Source: Chrysochromulina tobinii
Taxonomy: Eukaryota; Haptophyta; Prymnesiales; Chrysochromulinaceae
Length of the DNA: 15,689 nucleotides
Reading direction: 5' to 3'
NCBI GenBank assembly: GCA_001275005.1
Contig: JWZX01000973.1
Location: 1 to 15,689, forward strand
Both the position numbers and the translations under genes were made by a program. Below are positions 9,592 to 15,689 of this stretch, in pieces. Below the pieces are notes generated by a model. That model did no database searches and was not told the DNA's origin. It saw only the letters and a list, made by a program, of their open reading frames with translations. How positions within the stretch are numbered: the first letter of the stretch is position 1; each line of letters opens with the position of its first letter.

Positions 9592-9780
9592 GATCGGCGT
9601 TCTATAGGAAAGAAAAGCTAGCGTCGCGTGTCGTCGAGTAGAGACATAAAGTTGGGTATTTACCGCCCCCCCCGCTTGGTCGCGGGGAATGCGTTGTTCC
9701 ATGTGTGCTCGGATGAAGTCCACTGTCCAGAATTCGGTGGGAACGCAAAGGCCCTGAACAATTAGAACAAAGGGTCTAGG
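9592..9780. other. Noncoding spacer after the membrane-protein gene
   Basis: Likely 3' untranslated sequence of the preceding gene. It holds a C8 run at 9666-9673 and a 6-bp hairpin at 9670-9687 (CCCCGC / GCGGGG with loop TTGGTC). No gene was seen. Confidence 0.4.
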
Positions 9781-10186
9781 GATTTACCCAAGGGGGTAGG
9801 GGAGGGATTAATATCTGGATTTGCACCCCTTCCTCATACCCTGATTACAAACTGAATGATTTACCCAAGGGGGTAGGGGAGGGATTAATATCTGGAACTG
9901 GATTTGCACCCCTTCCTCATACCCAGGGATTATACAAACTGAGTGATTTACCCATAACCCAAGGGGGTAGGGGAGGGATTAATATCTGGATTTGCACCCC
10001 TTCCTCATACCCTGATTACAAACTGAGTGATTTACCCAAGGGGGTCGGGGAGGGATTAATATCTGGATTTGCACCCCTTCCTCATACCCTGATTACCAAC
10101 TGAGTGATTTACCCAAGGGGGTAGGGGAGGGATTAATATCTGGATTTGCACCCCTTCCTCATAGAACCCTGTATTACAAACTGAGT
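9781..10186 (+). repeat. Five-copy minisatellite, about 77-bp unit
   Basis: Units at 9781-9857 (77 bp), 9858-9944 (87), 9945-10028 (84), 10029-10105 (77) and 10106-10186 (81). Each begins GATTTACCCAAGGGGGT and ends near AAACTGAGT. Length differences come from small internal duplications such as ATAACCC in unit 3 and AACTGG in unit 2. Each unit pairs a G-rich run (GGGGGTAGGGGAGGG) with a C-rich run (CACCCCTTCC) about 30 bp later, so each could form a short hairpin. It is much richer in A/T than the surrounding genes and lies between two convergent genes. Confidence 0.95.
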
Positions 10187-10417
10187 GTTGAGGGTCGTTT
10201 GCTGTTAATCGCAGCACTCTAAATTGCGCCCGCGGGTATGCTAAGGCGTAAGGGTATGCGCGCCGTGACATTGCGATGAGTAGAATCGTTTTCGGATTCG
10301 TCCCCTGCCACCCTTTCCCTACGCGCTGCATGGAATACACATGGAGTCATGCACATCATTCCTTCGGCGTCAACTCACTTGCACACGCTGTGCTTCACGC
10401 TGCGATGGGCATCCCAT
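10187..10417. other. Noncoding spacer, probable 3' untranslated region of the flavodoxin gene
   Basis: It follows the stop codon of the minus-strand flavodoxin gene. No ORF, RNA gene or repeat stands out. Confidence 0.35.
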
Positions 10418-11233
10418 CTATTGGTGGTTGAGGTACCATGTCGCGGCCGCAAGGGCGGCGAAGAGGATGCCGCCGGCCATGTAGACCATGGGGATGCCGC
10501 GCTCCTCGTCCTCTTCGTCCTCCTCGAGCAGTGCGATCTTGCCGGCAGGCTGACTCCATTCGCACGCTGGAGGCGTGTTCGCGGGCGGAAGCGCCTGCAG
10601 CAATTGGAACACGTCCGCGTCCCAGCGCTTGTACTCTGCCTCGTTGCCGGGCTCGGCTGTGAGCAGGGCCATTGCACATCAAGCCCGCGTCAGCGTCAAA
10701 CACTGGGACAGGGGGCTGGGGCATAGGGCGTTCAGGCCTTCAGGAGCCGCACGGTCGTGCTCATCGATTTCGGCACGCATGGTCATCCTCCTGGAGCCGC
10801 AATCTCCCAAGAACTTGTCCGTCAGGCGTGGGATATTCTGAAAGGTGGTATAAGTCGTGCTCCCATAGCCGAGAACTGCATGCTGCACGCCCACGAGCGC
10901 CGTCGATTTCATGCTCGCCTCAAGGCCGAGAATCTTGGTAAGCTCGCGCATGTTGGATGGCGGATCGCCGGCCCCATAAGAAGAGGTGCACACAAGGAGT
11001 ACGTCCGCAGTCTGTGCGACGAACTCCAAGTTCTTGGCGGACGCGTTGCCGCCACCTCCAAGCTTCTTGGCGAGCTCATTGCCGGTGAGCACGTCCACGA
11101 TCTCAAAGTTCGTTGCTGCGGCCTTCCACTTCCTGACGAGTCTTTCGAGCCCGTGCTTGGCGTTACCACTCTCCGAGCCGTAGACGCAGAGCACACGCGT
11201 CTTCTTCCCAGGCGTCTTCGGAGGCGAGGACAT
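10418..11233 (-). CDS. Tail-anchored flavodoxin-like protein
   Basis: Read as 11233-10753 joined to 10656-10418 this gives 239 residues. The flavodoxin fold is recognisable by the FMN phosphate loop (YGSESGNA, residues 18-25), the first flavin-flanking loop (SSYGAGDPPSN, 84-94) and the second (LGYGSTTYTTF, 121-131), then EIDEHD and, after the intron, a final helix (EAEYKRWDADVFQLL). This resembles the FMN domain of diflavin reductases, but the FAD/NADPH half is absent. An acidic linker (LLEEDEEDEER) leads to one hydrophobic helix (about 216-236, VYMAGGILFAALAAATWYL), then three residues and the stop. This is the layout of a tail-anchored protein with the flavodoxin domain in the cytosol. FMN-dependent one-electron carriage on a membrane is the likely role; partners are unknown. 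The first ATG was used; the frame extends to a TTG at 11257. A 108-bp gap separates it from the stop of the GOLD-ankyrin gene upstream on the same strand. Confidence 0.8.
10657..10752 (-). other. Inferred 96-nt intron in the flavodoxin gene
   Basis: On the minus strand the intron runs from GTGCGG (starting at 10752) to CTCACAG (ending at 10657). It contains an in-frame stop and a branch-like CTGAC. Removing it is phase 1 and rebuilds EIDEHD-PEPGNEAEYKRW, a good flavodoxin continuation. No duplication of exon sequence is seen at its ends, unlike the other two introns. Confidence 0.75.
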
Positions 11234-11341
11234 TGCGCGCGGAGGCCGTGATCGCAACCTCGCTTTCCAAAATTGTTATCCCAAGTTCCGTCAAAAATTC
11301 TCAACTTGCAGATTCGACTGCCGCCCCCACACACGAACGAC
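11234..11341 (-). promoter_or_regulatory. Upstream region of the flavodoxin gene
   Basis: 108 bp between the stop of the GOLD-ankyrin gene and the ATG of the flavodoxin gene. It is richer in A/T than its surroundings (CAAAATTGTTATCC on the minus-strand complement side). It must hold the promoter unless the two genes are co-transcribed. Confidence 0.4.
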
Positions 11342-13515
11342 TCAGCGACGGGCCGGCACTATCAAGTGGCGTAGCGCCGCGAGGGTCTCCGCCTCGCCCG
11401 CCGATCGCAACATCGCAAACGCCGTCTGCTCATGCCCGTGCAGCAGGGCGAGCGCCAGCGCGGAGCGACCCTTGCCGTCCAGTGCACTGAGAGGGCAGCC
11501 GTGGTTGAGCAACGTGAGCACAGTGACCGTGTGGCCACCGCTCGCGGCCGCATGGAGGGCTGTACCTGATGAGGGAGGCAATCAAAGCTCATCAGTCCTG
11601 ATGAGGGAGGCAATCAAAGCTCATCAGCCACCGCTCGCGGCCGCATGGAGGGCTGTACCTGATGAGGGAGGCAATCAAAGCTCATCAGACCTGAGGAGGG
11701 AGGCAATCAAAGCTCATCAGCCACCGCTCGCGGCCGCATGGAGGGCTGTACCTGAGGAGGGAGGCAATCAAAGCTCATCAGACCTGATGAGGGAGGCAAT
11801 CAAAGCTCATCAGACCTGATGAGGGAGGCAATCAAAGCATGGAGGGCTGTACCGCTCCCGGAGGCGTCGAGGGCGCCCGCGACGGCGCCGGTGTGGAGGA
11901 GCACGAGGGCGAGCCCGGTGCGTCCAGCGCCCGCGGCCACGTGGAGGGCGCGCTGCTTGGCCGGGTCCGTCACGGAGGTGGCGCCCGCGACGGCGCTCAT
12001 GGCAGTTGGGAGATCGGCTTTGTTGATGGCGCTCTCGCGGGCGGCTGCGGCGTCGAGGAGCGCGTCGACGATGGCCGTATGACCGAGCGTCGCGGCCACA
12101 TCGAGCGCCTCGCGCTCGTCGTCGGGGCTGAGCGTCGCACCGGGCGCGGCGGCGGCGGAGCCTGCAGCGGATGCGGCGGCCGCGGCCCTGGCAGAGTGGC
12201 GAAGCAGCAGCGCCACCAGAGGCAATGAGCCCGCCGCCGCAGCCGTCGTCAGAGGGCCACGTACCTCCTTTGCCACTTCGACAGCTGCGCTTGTCGCGCT
12301 GGTGCCCGGCGCAGCGCCCGTCGTGGAGGGTGCACCCGCCGTCTCGGCACGAGGCGCCGTCTCGGCACGAGGCGCCGTCTCGGTACGAGGCGCCGTCTCG
12401 GTACGAGGCGCCGTCTCGAGCGCGAGAGGCGCTCCGGCGTCGAGCAGCCTCATCGCGGCCACCTCCATCCCCTCGGCACAGCACACGAGCAACGCACCCC
12501 TTAGCAGCGCCTGCGTGGCGCCTCGCAGGGCGGCCTCTGCCGTGGCCGCGTCCTCCGCCGCCCCGGTACGCAGCAGCACCGCGAGCGCCGCTGCGTGGTT
12601 GCCTGTCACCGCCAAGCGTAGCGCCGTCTCGCCACGCTCGTTCATGCTGCACGCGGCGCGAGAGGCGGCGGCCGCTCCACTGGTCTCGTCACGGCTGAGA
12701 AGCATCTGGCTCAGGAGGGGCGCATCGCCCGCCGCCGCCGCCAGGTGTGCCGGGCAATTCCCACGGCTGTCGGCCACTGCCGGGTCTGCGCGCGCGCCGA
12801 GCAGCGCAGTTACCGTGTCCCCGTGCTTTCGGAACGTGGCCAAAAAGAGTGGCGTGGCGCCGTCGCTGTTGCGCGCATCGACGGCCGAGCCGCCCGCAAT
12901 GAGCGCCTCGAGCGTCGGCGTCGCACCGGCCAGCGCGGCGTAGTGCACCGGCTGGTTGCCATGCCGGTCGCATGCGTGGACCGACGCGCCCGCCCGCAGC
13001 AGCGCCACCACCACCGTTGCGCGCCCGCCCAGGGATGCACGTAGCAGCGCAGTGTGGCCGTTTTCGTCGAGCGCGTCCACGGCGGTGCCCGACGCAAGCG
13101 CCTCCTGCACGCCGGCAACGTTGCCTTGCTCTGCCGCGCTAAACAGCCTTCGCTCAACCGTGGATCGCACGCCCGCCGTGGAGACTGCTCGCACCGAGTA
13201 GGAGAGGGAGATGGAAGAAACCCATGACTCCGAGTTGGTCCACGTGAGCCGGCATGCGTCCACGCCGGCGCTGACGAAGAGCTGACCCTTGGATTTCGGC
13301 TGCAGCTCGTCGAGGAGCAGCTTGCCACTCTGCGTGTGGACAGTGAAGTGCACGCCCTCCTCGCTCGCCTCGCCATACTCGTACACGATGTACGAGCCCG
13401 ACGCCGCGTCGAGCGGTACGAGCAGCTCGTGCGCCGCTCGCGCCGCGATCGAATACTCGCTCACGGAGAAACGAATCGCGGTCTTGAGCGCCTCGACCAG
13501 ATTCGGCGCCGCCAT
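11342..13515 (-). CDS. GOLD-domain plus ankyrin-repeat protein
   Basis: Read as 13515-11853 joined to 11565-11342 this gives 628 residues. Residues about 28-110 look like a GOLD beta domain (HELLVPLDAASGSYIVYEY … CRLTWTNSESWVSSISLSYSVRAVS), as found in p24 and SEC14-like proteins. From residue about 120 there are many ankyrin repeats (NGHTALLRASLGGRATVVVALLRAG, split here only as an example; also GNQPVHYAALAG and DGATPLFLATF). Further repeats continue to the C-terminus (SGTALHAAASGGHTVTVLTLL). A short ETAPRT/ETAPRA array lies in the middle. No signal peptide is visible, so cytosolic protein-protein or membrane-associated scaffolding is inferred. The ATG at 13515 is the first in frame. Without splicing the protein would stop at residue 571 in a repeat array; splicing restores the last ankyrin repeats. 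The gene diverges from the next one by 147 bp. Confidence 0.75.
11566..11852 (-). other. Inferred 287-nt intron built entirely of two repeat types
   Basis: On the minus strand it starts GTACAGCCCTCC at 11852 and ends CTCATCAG at 11566, phase 1, rejoining SG-TALHAAASGGHTV. Everything inside is repeat. Unit A copies the following exon: 15 nt at 11838-11852, then 31 nt at 11721-11751 and 11628-11658. Unit B (core CTGATGAGCTTTGATTGCC, then a pyrimidine stretch and TCAG) is 22 nt at 11816-11837, then 30-32 nt at 11784-11815, 11752-11783, 11691-11720, 11659-11690, 11598-11627 and 11566-11597. These lengths sum exactly to 287. Unit B looks like a branch site, polypyrimidine tract and acceptor. The alternative is a repeat expansion that truncates the gene. 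Confidence 0.65.
12341..12412 (-). repeat. Four tandem 18-bp coding units (ETAPRT/A)
   Basis: Exact period of 18 bp at 12341-12358, 12359-12376, 12377-12394 and 12395-12412, with a C/T change distinguishing the first two from the last two. It encodes ETAPRT or ETAPRA in the GOLD-ankyrin protein, between ankyrin blocks. Confidence 0.95.
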
Positions 13516-13662
13516 GCGTTTCCTGTGAAGGAAAAGAGAAAAGAAGCGACATCTAGCTCTGCCAGTTGCTCTACCTCTCCTTACACTTCTCCTTACACAC
13601 CATATTTTTCCGTTCGAGTTCGAAAATTTTGTCGAGTGTGAAATTCGCGGAGACTTTCGGAT
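13516..13662. promoter_or_regulatory. Divergent upstream region between the GOLD-ankyrin and 374-residue protein genes
   Basis: 147 bp between opposed ATG codons. It is more A/T-rich than the genes and contains a repeated CTCCTTACAC word (about 13578-13597) and an ATATTTTTCC / GAAAATTTTG stretch. Both promoters must lie here. Confidence 0.5.
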
Positions 13663-14787
13663 ATGCCAGGCTGGTACGCGCGCTCGGAGGAGCCTCTCCC
13701 GCTGTACTCGGCATGGCCGAGCCGCGATGGCACGATGGAGCGCAATTTTTCCAGCGTGGAGCTTGCGCGGGGCCGAACGGACCGCGGTGAATCAGGGCTG
13801 TTCAAGGAGGGCGTTTATCAAGGGCACTACTCGAGGGGCGATGGCCTGCGAGAGGGGAGTCTGAGCCCGAACTTTTTCACCGGGCCGATGGAAAGCCATC
13901 GGGCCGCACGTCTGCGATCCACCTCGGCCCGCCAAAACCGCCATCCATCGCCTCGGCGTGCTCAACGGTATATCGACCCTGACACGCTCCACGGCCACTA
14001 CCAAGACATACCCATGTACGCAGCCGAGGCGCCGCAGCCACGGGCAGCACCGCGGATGGCGCCTGTTGCAGCCGTGAAGGCTCCGAGCGAGCTCGAGATC
14101 TTGATCGGCTGGCCGCAGTGGATGCCCGAAGGCGCTAGCGCCGTCTATGTGACTGCCGAGACGGATGCCGGCGAATTCACGCAGTCAGAGCGCATGCACG
14201 CATCGCAGCCACCGAGCACGCACGGGCGCGACGGCCTGGGCGGCGCGCTGCTCCTCCCGGGGACCAATGCGAGCAGCGTGACGCTCCACGTCATGGCAGA
14301 GTACGGCGGCGGGCGGTTCGGCCCGCCGTCTCATCGTGGGATTTCTGTTGGCGGGACGACCATCAAGCTGCCCGAGAGCACAGTGGCACAAGGGGCTGGG
14401 GTGGCAGCGCGCCCGAGTCGACGCATACTAGAGCTGCTCGCACCGCTCGACATCTCGGTCGAGCTCGGCTACACGACAGAGGCCGTGCCTGCCAGTGCTC
14501 GTCCGCCATCCGTCGTTCAGCCGCCACCGTTGCCAGTCTCGCGCGCGGAGGCCATGTCGCGCGCCTTCTCTAAGCAGCGGGATGCCATGCGAGATGCCAT
14601 GCGAGATGCACGCCCAGGGCCGATGATGCCGCCGCAAACGCCGACTTATGACGGCTGGGAGTACGACCAGCAGTATTCGCAGCCCTCATACAGGCAGCAG
14701 TTCTCGCAGCCCTCCTACGGTCAGGAGCCTGGTGACGTCAGAATCAGCAGGCCAGCAGCCTTGCGGTACTACAGGCATGGTAGCTAG
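13663..14787 (+). CDS. Unrecognised 374-residue protein with Gln/Pro-rich tail
   Basis: A single uninterrupted frame from the ATG at 13663 to a TAG ending at 14787. The N-terminal 130 residues are rich in Arg, Ser, Gly and Pro (RNFSSVELARGRTDRGESG…) and probably disordered. Residues about 144-280 look folded (LEILIGWPQWMPEGASAVYV, VTLHVMAEYGGGRFGPP, ILELLAPLDISVELGY) and could be one or two beta domains. The C-terminal part has a DAMR repeat (RDAMRDAMRDA) and QQYSQPSY / QQFSQPSY repeats. No signal peptide or membrane helix was seen. I do not recognise the family. The length and amino-acid balance of the central domain support a real gene. Confidence 0.65.
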   Translation: MPGWYARSEEPLPLYSAWPSRDGTMERNFSSVELARGRTDRGESGLFKEGVYQGHYSRGDGLREGSLSPNFFTGPMESHRAARLRSTSARQNRHPSPRRAQRYIDPDTLHGHYQDIPMYAAEAPQPRAAPRMAPVAAVKAPSELEILIGWPQWMPEGASAVYVTAETDAGEFTQSERMHASQPPSTHGRDGLGGALLLPGTNASSVTLHVMAEYGGGRFGPPSHRGISVGGTTIKLPESTVAQGAGVAARPSRRILELLAPLDISVELGYTTEAVPASARPPSVVQPPPLPVSRAEAMSRAFSKQRDAMRDAMRDARPGPMMPPQTPTYDGWEYDQQYSQPSYRQQFSQPSYGQEPGDVRISRPAALRYYRHGS

Positions 14788-15319
14788 CTAGGCACGATAG
14801 ATGATACTAGGCGGGCCGCCGCAATCTCACGACAGGACTAGAAGCTAGTACCGTACGACGAGAGTGAGCTGGTCGTCTACTTCTAGAGCAGCCGTTGGGC
14901 CGTTGCGCACGGCACCGAGTGGCACACGAGTCACGACAGTCTCGTCGTGTGTCTGCTCACGGCGGTCGACGCGTCGCTCCGGTATGAACAAATTGCAGCA
15001 CTTTTAGTAATATGGAAAGTGCGACTATAGCCTGTCCCGCGACTCCGCGTCCGGATCTATCCGAAGGAACAAGGTGATCGATCGTTAGCCACGGCGCCTC
15101 GGAAGGCGGCTCGCCCTCGGCGCACCCTCTCGGGGCTCGGGTCGCGTAGGTTCCGCCGTGCGGCCGCACTGAGGGACTACAAACCAACCAGCGCAGCGCG
15201 ACTGCGTTGATCATGCCTGTCGGATGATCGACAACAACGTTGTCGCACACCTGCCGACTCCGTCGGACGGGACTCTCTCGGGACTCACAAGAATAACAAG
15301 AGCGCCCTTATGAAAAGCC
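14788..15319. other. Noncoding spacer between the 374-residue protein and the coiled-coil gene
   Basis: 532 bp between convergent genes, presumably both 3' untranslated regions plus spacer. Two short hairpins stand out: 15229-15245 (CGACAAC / GTTGTCG, loop AAC) and 15254-15266 (CCGAC / GTCGG, loop TCC). No tRNA cloverleaf, ORF or tandem repeat was found. Confidence 0.4.
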
Positions 15320-15689
15320 TTATGCGCTGCCACCAGCGCCACTTCCCGTGGAGCGCCGTGATGATGTCGCGCGTCGCTTGGGTGCGGGTGGATCCTGCTC
15401 TTCCCAAGGCTCTTCCGTGTGATCATCCTCGGTCCGAACGCGCTTCTTGGCGTCGGCGAGCTGCTTGCGCAACGCCTCAATCTCCGCGTTGGCAGCGGCC
15501 TCCTTTGCCTCGGCAGCCGCCTCCTTCGCCTTGGCAGCCGCCTCCTTCACATTGGCTGCCGATTCCGCCTCAGCGACGGCGGTGGCCAATCGTGCCGCCA
15601 CCTGCTCGGCCATCCGATCGAGCTCTGCCTCGTGCTCCTCGATGCGCCGCCGCAGGTTGAGGTTTGGCACCAGCGCCGTACCGAGCGTC
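15320..15689 (-). CDS. C-terminal part of a coiled-coil protein (5' end cut by the window)
   Basis: The frame is open to the right window edge and ends at a TAA at 15320-15322, giving about 122 residues. The first half is a heptad-rich charged helix (RRRIEEHEAELDRMAEQ), including three 7-residue repeats of type KEAAAxA at about 15488-15551. It is followed by IEALRKQLADAKKR. The tail is basic and disordered (PKRRATSSRRSTGSG) and may contain a nuclear localisation signal. The N-terminus lies outside the window; an apparent start at 15670 is only a GTG. No basic DNA-binding region is visible, so a bZIP call is not supported. The function is unknown. Confidence 0.6.
   Translation of the reverse strand, partial: TLGTALVPNLNLRRRIEEHEAELDRMAEQVAARLATAVAEAESAANVKEAAAKAKEAAAEAKEAAANAEIEALRKQLADAKKRVRTEDDHTEEPWEEQDPPAPKRRATSSRRSTGSGAGGSA

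Noticed and set aside
9781-10186. Four-stranded G-quadruplex in each minisatellite unit
   Set aside because: Each unit has only three G-runs of three or more close together, so a canonical intramolecular quadruplex is not supported from one unit alone.
10056-10340. Minus-strand ORF of 94 residues over the minisatellite
   Set aside because: Part of it is the repeat unit translated; no domain or composition supports coding.
11472-11819. Plus-strand ORF with repeated PPLAAAWRAVPDEGGNQSSS
   Set aside because: It exists only because the repeat array is a multiple of three; it is antisense to the intron and exon of the GOLD-ankyrin gene.
11810-12652. Second minus-strand ORF of 280 residues overlapping the GOLD-ankyrin gene
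   Set aside because: Arg/Gly-rich frameshift shadow of the ankyrin frame, which has recognisable repeats.
14788-15319. Possible tRNA or other structured RNA in the last long spacer
   Set aside because: Short hairpins exist, but no cloverleaf arms, T-loop GTTCRA motif or conserved RNA signature was found.
15211-15480. Minus-strand ORF of 89 residues overlapping the coiled-coil gene end
   Set aside because: It overlaps the better-supported coiled-coil frame on the same strand in another phase and shows no protein-like pattern.
15320-15670. Coiled-coil protein as a bZIP transcription factor
   Set aside because: No basic region with the N-x7-R signature precedes the coiled coil in the visible part.
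1-15689. CRISPR array, prophage, insertion sequence or bacterial operon
   Set aside because: The tandem repeats lack unique spacers, no transposase or phage gene is present, and gene structure and domains are eukaryotic.

Overview
The window looks like nuclear DNA of a GC-rich unicellular alga. Supporting signs are long intron-poor ORFs, short GT-AG introns, tightly packed genes on both strands, wall-type proline-rich spacers (PPPPSPPP style), eukaryotic domain families (C78 peptidase, MYND, GOLD, ankyrin) and no bacterial operon or ribosome-binding signals. A haptophyte or similar chromalveolate alga would fit, but that is inference from composition and style. Several ORFs look as if they begin at GTG or TTG; the first ATG was used instead throughout.

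Layout, left to right. 1-207: possible 3' end of an unidentified gene. 509-5243 (+): a very large protein joining a ZUFSP/UFSP-type (C78) ubiquitin-like protease core, ankyrin repeats, two copies of a small 'GLTSR..LNG' module and a C-terminal MYND zinc finger. The MYND part is reached by a 79-nt intron that I infer from a frame change and from a duplicated boundary. 5374-5694 (-): a small single-pass membrane protein, convergent with the previous gene. 5802-9591 (+): a large secretory-pathway membrane protein with several beta-type modules separated by proline-rich spacers, one transmembrane helix and an acidic cytoplasmic tail; its frame changes once near 8.75-8.9 kb. 9592-10417: noncoding, with a five-copy 77-bp minisatellite. 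10418-11233 (-): a flavodoxin-like protein with a C-terminal membrane anchor, rebuilt across a 96-nt intron. 11342-13515 (-): a GOLD plus ankyrin-repeat protein with a 287-nt intron made entirely of two repeat types, one of them copied from the adjoining exon. 13663-14787 (+): an unrecognised 374-residue protein, divergent from the GOLD gene. 14788-15319: noncoding. 15320-15689 (-): the C-terminal part of a coiled-coil protein cut by the window edge.

The genes do not form an obvious pathway. Two pairs are divergent with short shared upstream regions (5695-5801 and 13516-13662), and spacing elsewhere is about 100-800 bp. The strongest signal beyond ordinary annotation concerns introns. Two of the three inferred introns (4407-4485 and 11566-11852) begin with a copy of the exon sequence that follows them, which is what intron gain by local tandem duplication at an AG/GT site would leave. 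The second has expanded into an A/B repeat array containing potential 27-nt in-frame microexons. The protein-level novelties are the C78-ankyrin-MYND fusion, the tail-anchored lone flavodoxin domain and the GOLD-ankyrin fusion.
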